A stretch of 42,423 nucleotides of DNA. Origin: JAFDZV01 sp966128725 (GTDB lineage Bacteria; Bacteroidota; Ignavibacteria; OLB7). The stretch is taken from contig CBHYLN010000030.1 of the NCBI GenBank assembly GCA_966128725.1, forward strand, positions 1-42,423, in the 5' to 3' direction. The notes under the pieces are model-generated. The model was given only the letters and a program-made list of their open reading frames with translations. It made no database searches and was not told where the DNA came from. This document shows, one piece after another, positions 1-6,164 of the stretch. How positions within the stretch are numbered: position 1 is the first letter of the stretch; each line of letters opens with the position of its first letter. The translations under genes and the position numbers were made by a program.

Positions 1-662
1 GGCTCGGAACCGATTATATCGACATCTACAGGATGGCGCGCGTGGATCCGGCTGTCCCGATCGAGGAGACAATCGGGGCGATTGCCGAGATGGTGCAGGC
101 CGGATATGTACGGCACATCGGCCTTTCCGAGGCCGGTGTTGAGATGATTCGCCGTGCCAGCGCCGTGCATCCCATATGTGATGTGCAGATCGAGTACTCC
201 CTGCTGTCGCGCGGTATCGAGGAACAGATCCTGCCCGCATGCCGCGAGCTGGGTGTGGGCATCACCGCCTACGGGGTGCTGTCGCGGGGGCTTATCAGCG
301 GCCATTGGACGCGTAATCGCGAAATGGCTTCCGGCGACTTCCGTAGATTCAGCCCGCGCTTCAGCCAGGACAATATCGAGCACAATCTCCAGCTTGTTGA
401 TGCATTGCGTGCGGTTGCCGATACAAAGGGCTGCACCGTTGCGCAGATTGCAACCGCATGGGTGCTGGGTCGGGGTAGCGATATTGTGCCGCTGGTTGGC
501 GCGCGCACTCGGCAGCGGCTTGCCGAATCGCTTGGATCGCTCGATGTGGAGCTGACGCCCGATGACCTTGTACAAATCGAACAGGCGATGCCGCAGGGTG
601 CGGCCGCCGGCGATCGATACAACGCACATCAGATGGCGATACTCGACAGCGAGCGCACATGA
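1..662 (+). CDS. Aldo/keto reductase, 3' part (5' end outside window)
   Basis: The reading frame is open from base 3 and runs into the window from the left, so the N-terminal part, including the catalytic Asp/Tyr/Lys region, is not visible. What remains (about 219 codons) has the typical order of an NADPH-dependent aldo/keto reductase barrel: L-G-T-D-Y-I-D-I-Y, then V-P-I-E-E-T-I-G-A, then V-R-H-I-G-L-S-E, then the substrate strand Q-I-E-Y-S-L-L-S-R. A late segment, V-P-L-V-G-A-R-T-R, matches the NADP-phosphate-binding loop. It is closest to the AKR13/YghZ-like oxidoreductases of unknown carbonyl substrate. The stop codon overlaps the start of the TetR gene (ATGA, 659-662), so the two are probably co-transcribed. 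An internal ATG at base 33 is not the true start because the similarity continues upstream of it. Confidence 0.9.
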   Translation, partial: LGTDYIDIYRMARVDPAVPIEETIGAIAEMVQAGYVRHIGLSEAGVEMIRRASAVHPICDVQIEYSLLSRGIEEQILPACRELGVGITAYGVLSRGLISGHWTRNREMASGDFRRFSPRFSQDNIEHNLQLVDALRAVADTKGCTVAQIATAWVLGRGSDIVPLVGARTRQRLAESLGSLDVELTPDDLVQIEQAMPQGAAAGDRYNAHQMAILDSERT

Positions 663-1279
663 ACATCATAATGGCCAACGGTGGCGGAATGAATAACGAA
701 TCAACCCTGACACGCGAACGGATTCTGGAAGCGGCGGAGGAAGTCCTTCGCCGCTTCGGGCCTGCCAAGGCCACCGTTGTTGATGTGGCGCGGGTGTTGG
801 GCGTAAGCCACGGCAGCGTGTATCGCCACTTCCCCAGCAAGGCGGCGCTGCGTGATGCCGTCACCGAACGCTGGCTTTCCAGAATCTCCGTGCCGTTGGA
901 TGCGGCTGCATCCGAGCCAGGGGTTGCCCTGGCCCGCCTGCGGCGCTGGCTGGATGAACTGATAGCGGCAAAACGGTCGAAGGCTCTGGACGATCCGGAG
1001 CTGTTCGCCACATACATGACCCTTGCCCGCGATTCGCGCGATGTTGTGCTTGGCCATGTGGAGCACCTGGTGGCGCAGCTTGCGGCGATCATTGCCGACG
1101 GCGTTGCAAGCGGTGAGTTCGCGGCGGTTGAGCCGCGCAAGGCGGCGCGTGCCGTGTTCGATGCAACGGCACGATTCCATAATCCCGCGCATGCGGTCGA
1201 ATGGGCCGATCCCGCCATCGACGCCGCTTACGAGGGGGTGTGGGCACTGGTCAGGGCGGGGCTTGGCGCCCGTGGGTAG
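659..1279 (+). CDS. TetR/AcrR family transcriptional regulator
   Basis: The product is about 206 residues, normal for a TetR repressor. The N-terminal helix-turn-helix is clear: T-R-E-R-I-L-E-A-A-E-E, then V-D-V-A-R-V-L-G-V-S-H-G-S-V-Y-R-H-F-P-S-K, the family signature. The C-terminal ligand/dimer domain (about residues 70-206) is helical and diverged, so no ligand can be named. The ATG at 659 overlaps the reductase stop; in-frame ATGs at 671 and 689 are alternatives, and 689 lies just upstream of the conserved domain and follows a GGTGGCGG stretch. The arrangement suggests a regulator that controls its own operon with the reductase, but no operator is visible because the operon promoter is outside the window. 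Confidence 0.85.
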   Translation: MNIIMANGGGMNNESTLTRERILEAAEEVLRRFGPAKATVVDVARVLGVSHGSVYRHFPSKAALRDAVTERWLSRISVPLDAAASEPGVALARLRRWLDELIAAKRSKALDDPELFATYMTLARDSRDVVLGHVEHLVAQLAAIIADGVASGEFAAVEPRKAARAVFDATARFHNPAHAVEWADPAIDAAYEGVWALVRAGLGARG

Positions 1280-1449
1280 GCCCTGCGAAAACTCCTGCTG
1301 CCCCGGGCTGCCGCGATCGCCGCGCGCCGAACCGTTGTAACTGGGCGCTACAGTAACCCATTCGCACCCGCTTTCCGTTGCGCGGGGCAATCGGCCCTTC
1401 GTACCTTCATCATCCTTAACGGAAAAATTCCGGGAAACGGGTCGTATGC

Positions 1450-1480
1450 CATGGCAGCATGCATGCCGTGCTGCGCCATG
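1450..1480 (+). other. Stem-loop in the gap before aspS
   Basis: In the 256-bp gap between the TetR gene and aspS, CATG-GCAGCA (1450-1459) can pair with TGCTGC-(GC)-CATG (1469-1480), leaving a 9-nt loop and a 2-nt bulge. There is no T-tract, so it is not a convincing terminator. It could be a leader structure of aspS. No T-box specifier or TGGNACCGCG-like element was found. The rest of the gap holds no recognisable gene; the aspS promoter must lie in it but was not pinned down. Confidence 0.3.
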
Positions 1481-1535
1481 AGGCACGCGAACATCACGTG
1501 TTCCACTAACAATACTTGCCAACGGACAATACTCG

Positions 1536-3302
1536 ATGCGCACCTATCCTGCTCGCACGCATTATGCCGGGCGTCTTGACGACTCGGCCATCGGTTCCAC
1601 GGTTGCACTCAACGGATGGGTGGATGCCCGACGGGATCTTGGCGGGCTGATTTTCATCGATCTGCGCGATCATACCGGTATCTCGCAGGTGGTGTTCTCG
1701 CCCCAGCATGCGCCCGAGCTGATGGATCGCGCCGGCGAACTGCGCAGCGAGTTTGTTGTTGCTGTTGAAGGCGAGGTGCGCAGGCGCGAAAATCCCAACC
1801 CATCCAAACCCACCGGTGGGCTGGAGATCTACTGCTCCCAGTTGGTGATCCTGAACCGCGCGGAAACGCCGCCCTTCGAGATCGGCCGGCGCGATAATGT
1901 GGGCGAGGAACTGCGGCTGAAGCACCGCTATCTGGATCTCCGCGATCCGGAGATGCAGCGCATTCTGCGGCTGCGCAACCAGGTGTACCAGATAACGCAT
2001 CAGTACTTCTCCGAGCACGGGTTTGTTGAGATCGAAACGCCGATGCTGGTGCGCTCCACTCCGGAAGGCGCGCGCGACTACCTTGTGCCCAGCCGTGTGC
2101 ACCCCGGCAAGTTCTACGCCCTGCCACAGTCGCCGCAGATCTACAAGCAGCTTCTGATGGTGGCCGGGTTCGACAGGTACATGCAGATCGCCAAGTGCAT
2201 GCGCGATGAGGACCTGCGTGCCGACCGCCAGCCCGAGTTCACCCAGCTCGACCTTGAGATGTCGTTTGTTGAGCAGGAGGACGTGCTGCAGTTGGTGGAA
2301 GGATATCTGGTGCGCATCTGGAAGGAAACCAAGGGTGTGGACCTGCCAACGCCGCTTGTGCGCATGCCGTACCGCGAGGCCATGACGCGTTTTGGCACCG
2401 ACAAACCCGACACCCGGTTCGGTGTGGAGCTTCGCGATGTTGGGCATCTGTTCGCCGAAACCGAGTTCAGTGTGTTCCGGAGCACACTGGACGCGGGCGG
2501 CGCGATTGCCGGCATCTGCGTGCCCGGCGGTGGCGCGTACTCGCGCAAGGTGATTGACGAGCTTACCGAGTTCGCGAAACGCTACGGCGCCAAGGGGTTG
2601 GTGTGGTTGAAGGTGACGGCCACCGACCTTGAGGGCGGCTCGGCGAAGTTCCTGTCGGATGCCGAGAAGCAGGGGCTGCGCGCCGGTTTGGCTGCCGCCG
2701 ATGGCGACCTGCTGCTGCTGGTTGCCGACACGTGGAGCACCTCGCATGTGGTGCTGGGCGCGTTGCGTCTGGAGATTGGCCGTCGTGAGAACCTGATCCC
2801 GAAGGAAGTGGACGCGCCGTTGTTTGTTGTGGACTTCCCGATGTTCGAGCGCGATCCGGAAACCGGCAAGCCCATGCCCGCCCATCATCCGTTCACCTCG
2901 TTCAAGAAGGAGGACGAGGGGCTGTTGGAAACTGATCCGCTTTCGGTTCGTGCCAACGCGTACGACCTGGTTGTCAACGGCTACGAGTTGGCCAGCGGCA
3001 GCATCCGTATCCACGACCGCGAAACGCAGGCGATGATATTCCGGCACATCGGGTTGTCGGAGGAAGAGGCGCGCGAGAAATTCGGCTTCCTGCTGGAGGC
3101 CTTCCGATACGGGGCCCCGCCGCATGGTGGCATCGCGCCAGGCATCGATCGCCTGGTGATGATCCTTGCCGGCACCGACAATATCCGCGACGTGATTGCC
3201 TTCCCGAAAACCGCGTCGGCCGCGTCGTTGATGGACGAAGCCCCATCGGCCCTGGCCAACGAACACCTGCGTCCGCTGCATATCCAGTTGCGGCAGGAGT
3301 AA
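1536..3302 (+). CDS. aspS: Aspartate--tRNA ligase, bacterial type
   Basis: Class II aminoacyl-tRNA synthetase that charges tRNA-Asp with aspartate in the cytoplasm. The 588 residues match the bacterial type. Order: N-terminal OB-fold anticodon-binding domain (about 1-105, with G-W-V-D-A-R-R-D-L-G-G and F-I-D-L-R-D), class II motif 1 (F-V-E-I-E-T-P-M-L), motif 2 (about 222-240, R-D-E-D-L-R-A-D-R-Q-P-E-F-T-Q-L-D), the inserted GAD domain (about 290-410), and motif 3 (about 528-545, G-I-A-P-G-I-D-R-L). A Leu (residue 35) stands where many non-discriminating enzymes have His (R-R-D-H-G-G); this leans toward a tRNA-Asp-specific enzyme, but it is an inference from one position. It stands as a single gene with its own terminator downstream. 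Confidence 0.97.
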   Translation: MRTYPARTHYAGRLDDSAIGSTVALNGWVDARRDLGGLIFIDLRDHTGISQVVFSPQHAPELMDRAGELRSEFVVAVEGEVRRRENPNPSKPTGGLEIYCSQLVILNRAETPPFEIGRRDNVGEELRLKHRYLDLRDPEMQRILRLRNQVYQITHQYFSEHGFVEIETPMLVRSTPEGARDYLVPSRVHPGKFYALPQSPQIYKQLLMVAGFDRYMQIAKCMRDEDLRADRQPEFTQLDLEMSFVEQEDVLQLVEGYLVRIWKETKGVDLPTPLVRMPYREAMTRFGTDKPDTRFGVELRDVGHLFAETEFSVFRSTLDAGGAIAGICVPGGGAYSRKVIDELTEFAKRYGAKGLVWLKVTATDLEGGSAKFLSDAEKQGLRAGLAAADGDLLLLVADTWSTSHVVLGALRLEIGRRENLIPKEVDAPLFVVDFPMFERDPETGKPMPAHHPFTSFKKEDEGLLETDPLSVRANAYDLVVNGYELASGSIRIHDRETQAMIFRHIGLSEEEAREKFGFLLEAFRYGAPPHGGIAPGIDRLVMILAGTDNIRDVIAFPKTASAASLMDEAPSALANEHLRPLHIQLRQE

Positions 3303-3336
3303 CCGCGCGCGGCGGGTACTGCGGGCCGTGGCTCAC

Positions 3337-3358
3337 GGAAGCATTATGGAAGCATTAT
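3337..3358. repeat. Tandem duplication of an 11-mer after aspS
   Basis: GGAAGCATTAT occurs twice head to tail (3337-3347 and 3348-3358) and is followed by a partial third copy (GGAA). It lies between the aspS stop and its terminator. It looks like a small slippage duplication; no function is evident. Confidence 0.6.
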
Positions 3359-3360
3359 GG

Positions 3361-3389
3361 AACGGGCTCCAACAGTGTTGGGGCCTGTT
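3361..3389 (+). terminator. Rho-independent terminator of aspS
   Basis: A 13-bp stem, AACGGGCTCCAAC (3361-3373) with GTTGGGGCCTGTT (3377-3389), closed by the 3-nt loop AGT, with two G-T wobbles. The T-rich stretch CTGTTTGTGG follows. It lies about 60 bp after the aspS stop and separates aspS from the two-component system. Confidence 0.7.
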
Positions 3390-3446
3390 CTGTTTGTGGT
3401 GGGAGTGTGATATGTTGCGGGCGAATCTCAGCCGACCAATGCAGCA

Positions 3447-4121
3447 ATGAGAATACTGATTGTCGAGGACGATCGCGCGATTGCCGACGAGATCGAGCGT
3501 GAGCTGCTTGCGCAGCACTACCTTGTCGACGTTGCGTACGATGGGCTTCACGGCGAGGACCTTGCTCTTGCCAACGACTACGACCTCATCCTTCTGGATC
3601 TGATGCTCCCGAGGAAGGATGGGCGCGACGTGTGTGCGTCGTTGCGAGCAGATGGCATTACCACACCAATCCTGATGATGACCGCGATGGCGCAGGACGA
3701 GGATGTAATCCATGGTCTGGATGTTGGCGCCGACGATTACCTGGTTAAGCCGTTTCATCTGGGTGTGTTGATGGCTCGAGTGCGGTCGTTGGGGCGGCGT
3801 ACGTCCGACCAGAAGACCACGCAGCTGGCCATTGCCGATCTGGTGCTGGATACCGTGCGCCGCACCGTTTCGCGCGGTGGCAGCAACATCGAGCTTACGG
3901 CCAAGGAGTTCGCCCTGCTGGAATACTTCCTGCTGAACAAGGGGCGGGTGCTGACGCGTGAAATGATCAGCGAACATGTGTGGGATATGAACTTCGACCC
4001 GCGCTCGAATGTGGTGGAGTCGCTTGTACGCTTCCTTCGGCAACGAGTGGACAAGGGGTTCGATAAGCAGTTGATCCATACCGTGCGCGGCGTTGGATAT
4101 CGTTTGTCCGACGACGAGTAA
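3447..4121 (+). CDS. OmpR/PhoB-family response regulator
   Basis: A 224-residue DNA-binding response regulator. The receiver domain (about 1-118) has the acidic pair D8-D9, the phospho-acceptor D51 in L-L-D-L-M-L-P, the switch T79, and K101 in D-D-Y-L-V-K-P-F. The C-terminal winged helix (about 125-224) shows L-T-A-K-E-F-A-L-L-E-Y-F, the recognition helix region S-N-V-V-E-S-L-V-R-F-L-R, and the final wing T-V-R-G-V-G-Y-R-L. This layout is closest to the CusR/QseB type. The sensor kinase gene follows after 6 bp, so the pair is one operon. The CATCAT direct repeats at 5610-5639 are a plausible target, by inference only. Confidence 0.95.
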   Translation: MRILIVEDDRAIADEIERELLAQHYLVDVAYDGLHGEDLALANDYDLILLDLMLPRKDGRDVCASLRADGITTPILMMTAMAQDEDVIHGLDVGADDYLVKPFHLGVLMARVRSLGRRTSDQKTTQLAIADLVLDTVRRTVSRGGSNIELTAKEFALLEYFLLNKGRVLTREMISEHVWDMNFDPRSNVVESLVRFLRQRVDKGFDKQLIHTVRGVGYRLSDDE

Positions 4122-4127
4122 CACGCA

Positions 4128-5525
4128 ATGCTGACAATCACCACACGGCTAACGCTCTGGTATCTTCTCGTGTTCGGCGCGGTGATGTCCACGCTGGCTG
4201 TGCTGGCGTACGAAGTGTTCGCGCAAACCGAACGCAGCGAGTTCGATAACGAACTGCGTAACTACGCCAACCTGCTGATTTCGGAGGTTAACGGCGGTAC
4301 CACCAACATCTCGGACTTGTTCGACAAGCTGGATCGCGTGACCACGCAGGCAAATCTGCGGTTTCGTTCCATGCGCTTTCTGCTTACCACCAGCGACAGC
4401 ATTGTGTACGGCGACGAGCCGCTGATGGAGCCGTTGGCCGATACGCTGCAACGTTTGATTTCCCGCCGCGACGGGTCGCAGCTCAACAGCATTACCGTGC
4501 GGGATGTGGACTACAGGGTATACGCGCAGAAAATTGCGTGGCAGTCCGACGGCAAGGATCTCGGCATGGTGGTTGTTGCGTCGCTCGGCAGGCTGGATCT
4601 GGCGCTGGCACGCATGCGCGACATGCTGCTTCTGATTGTGCCGTTGTCGGTGCTGACCGCCAGCCTTGGTGGGCTGTATACGGCGCGCAGGGCCTTGAAG
4701 CCCGTTTCGGAGATTCGAGCAGCCGCGGCGACCATTTCCTCGCGCAACCTTCACGAGCGTGTGCCCGTGAGCAATACGCGGGACGAGCTTGCCGAACTGG
4801 CCGACACGTTCAACGAGATGATCGCTCGCCTGGAGCGCACGTTTCAGTCGCAACGGCGGTTTGTTGCCGATGCCTCGCACGACCTTCGCACACCGTTGAT
4901 GGTATTGCAGGTGAAGATCGATCGACTGTTGCAGCGGGAGGATCTCCCGGCCGATGCACGGCGTGACCTGGCCCACTGCGCCGACGAGGTGGAGCATCTT
5001 TCCAGCATGGCCGGCGATCTGCTGTTGCTTGCAAAGGTCGACGCGCACCAATTGCGCCCGCTGTTTGTGCGCCATCGCCTTGACGAGTTGATGATCGACT
5101 GCGTTGGCTCGATGAAGACATTGGCCGAGCAGAAGGGTGTTTCGCTGTGGGTTGAGCTGGATGAAGCCGTTGACGTTCTCTGCGATGCCACGATGATCCA
5201 GCGCGCACTGGTGAACGTTCTGGACAACGCCATCAAGCACTCACCCGTTGGCGGCACGGTCAGCGTTCGTCTGGTCACCACCGATTTACAGGCAAGCATC
5301 TCGATCGCCGACTCCGGCGAGGGCATTGCTGAAGCCGATATCGAAAAAGTATTCGATCGGTTCTATCGAAGCGATCTCTCCCGCGAACATCGCGGCACGG
5401 GGCTTGGGCTGTCCATTGCCCGCTCGATCATCGAGGCGCATCACGGAACCGTCGACATCGCGTCGCGCATCGAACACGGTACAACGATCACCATCACCCT
5501 TCCGGTGGATGCCGTGGTTCGATAG
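4128..5525 (+). CDS. Sensor histidine kinase, HAMP type
   Basis: A 465-residue inner-membrane kinase that should phosphorylate the response regulator encoded just upstream. Visible parts: TM1 (about 10-32); a periplasmic sensor of about 130 residues without a recognised fold; TM2 (about 165-186); a HAMP linker (about 187-238, with P-V-S-E-I and E-L-A-E-L-A-D-T-F-N-E-M); the HisKA dimerisation helix with H251 in A-S-H-D-L-R-T-P-L; and the ATPase domain with the N-box (N-V-L-D-N-A-I-K-H-S), G1 (D-S-G-E-G-I) and G2 (R-G-T-G-L-G-L-S-I). It resembles the CusS/heavy-metal-type kinases in layout, but nothing here fixes the signal. Confidence 0.95.
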   Translation: MLTITTRLTLWYLLVFGAVMSTLAVLAYEVFAQTERSEFDNELRNYANLLISEVNGGTTNISDLFDKLDRVTTQANLRFRSMRFLLTTSDSIVYGDEPLMEPLADTLQRLISRRDGSQLNSITVRDVDYRVYAQKIAWQSDGKDLGMVVVASLGRLDLALARMRDMLLLIVPLSVLTASLGGLYTARRALKPVSEIRAAAATISSRNLHERVPVSNTRDELAELADTFNEMIARLERTFQSQRRFVADASHDLRTPLMVLQVKIDRLLQREDLPADARRDLAHCADEVEHLSSMAGDLLLLAKVDAHQLRPLFVRHRLDELMIDCVGSMKTLAEQKGVSLWVELDEAVDVLCDATMIQRALVNVLDNAIKHSPVGGTVSVRLVTTDLQASISIADSGEGIAEADIEKVFDRFYRSDLSREHRGTGLGLSIARSIIEAHHGTVDIASRIEHGTTITITLPVDAVVR

Positions 5526-5527
5526 CG

Positions 5528-5546
5528 GGGCCATGCTTCTTGGCCC
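5528..5546 (+). terminator. Possible weak terminator after the sensor kinase
   Basis: GGGCCA (5528-5533) pairs with TGGCCC (5541-5546) just after the kinase stop codon, with a 7-nt loop. The following bases, ACGCTTCTTT, are moderately T-rich. The stem is short, so the call is tentative. Confidence 0.35.
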
Positions 5547-5609
5547 ACGCTTCTTTGGCGACGGTTCCGGATCCATGCGGCTGTGCGCAGGGCTCCAACC
5601 GTTTCGTTT

Positions 5610-5639
5610 CATCATCATGCATCATAATCTCATCATAAT
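5610..5639 (+). promoter_or_regulatory. Three CATCAT(A/C)AT direct repeats, possible response-regulator site
   Basis: CATCATCAT at 5610-5618, CATCATAAT at 5620-5628 and CATCATAAT at 5631-5639 are direct repeats with periods of 10 and 11 bp, about one helical turn. OmpR/PhoB-type regulators characteristically bind direct repeats with an 11-bp period. The site lies between the kinase gene and the small exported-protein gene, about 80 bp before that start codon, and TAGATT (5647-5652) could be a -10 box. The assignment to the upstream regulator is inferred. Confidence 0.45.
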
Positions 5640-5717
5640 TGCCGCCTAGATTCGCACCTGTTCAATTCTCGCTTGCAGGGGGAAACGATCAAGCCGTTCA
5701 TTTCCAAGGAGATCCCG

Positions 5718-5918
5718 ATGAAGGTCACGATGCTCGCAATCGTTGCGGCATGCGCCGTTTCCATGTTCTCAAGCGCAAGCGCACAGAACCATCCCGCACA
5801 GAAGCCTGCCGCCAAGCCGGCTGCAGTGGCAACAACGAATACCGGCGCCGCGGAAAAGGGCATGAAGAAGAAGGTGCGCCGTCATCATCATGTGCACAAG
5901 GCGAAGGTTGCGAATTAA
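5718..5918 (+). CDS. Small exported basic protein, acid-shock-like
   Basis: A 66-residue protein starting at an ATG preceded by a strong Shine-Dalgarno (AAGGAG, 5706-5711, 6-nt spacing), which fixes this start over an upstream in-frame one at 5673. Residues 1-22 are a signal peptide (M-K-V-T-M-L-A-I-V-A-A ending S-S-A-S-A-Q). The mature part is Ala/Pro/Lys-rich (K-P-A-A-K-P-A-A) and ends in a basic His-rich tail (K-K-K-V-R-R-H-H-H-V-H-K-A-K). Composition and layout resemble the periplasmic acid-shock protein Asr, but similarity is compositional, so the name is not used. It follows a two-component system and a candidate operator, which suggests control by that system. Asr in enterobacteria is also reported to depend on two-component regulators. 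Confidence 0.75.
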   Translation: MKVTMLAIVAACAVSMFSSASAQNHPAQKPAAKPAAVATTNTGAAEKGMKKKVRRHHHVHKAKVAN

Positions 5919-5919
5919 G

Positions 5920-5958
5920 GCGATCGCGAGTTAACCGGGATCCCCGGTTTCGGATCGC
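5920..5958 (+). terminator. Stem-loop after the small exported-protein gene
   Basis: An inner stem AACCGGG (5933-5939) / CCCGGTT (5943-5949) with loop ATC sits inside an outer stem GCGATC (5920-5925) / GATCGC (5953-5958). It starts right after the stop codon. There is no long T-tract, so termination is plausible but not certain. The remaining 200 bp before the next gene show no ORF that can be supported. Confidence 0.45.
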
Positions 5959-6164
5959 AGAACATGCCTCCGCGTTAGTGGAGTGGGGCCGACGCGTGAG
6001 GTAGTCGGCAAGAAAGGGTACGTGAACGATCACCGCTAACGCGGTAGAGTTCTCGTGCCCTTCTTCCGTTTCGTACGTGTGGGTGTCCGTGGTCATGTCG
6101 CGGCGGGCCGGCGGTCAGTATATTACCGGGCCTCCGGCCGATTATCACTCAATCCGCGAACGTC

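Noticed and set aside
1280..1535. T-box riboswitch in front of aspS
   Set aside because: No conserved antiterminator TGGNACCGCG-like element and no terminator/antiterminator pair were found; only one isolated hairpin is present.
1506..3281. 591-codon open frame on the minus strand opposite aspS
   Set aside because: It mirrors the aspS codon pattern, its translation is Gln/His/Arg-rich low complexity with no domain, and aspS is certain. Similar long antisense frames opposite dnaX (21278-23227), ftsI (26102-27913) and murE (27724-29547) are rejected for the same reason.
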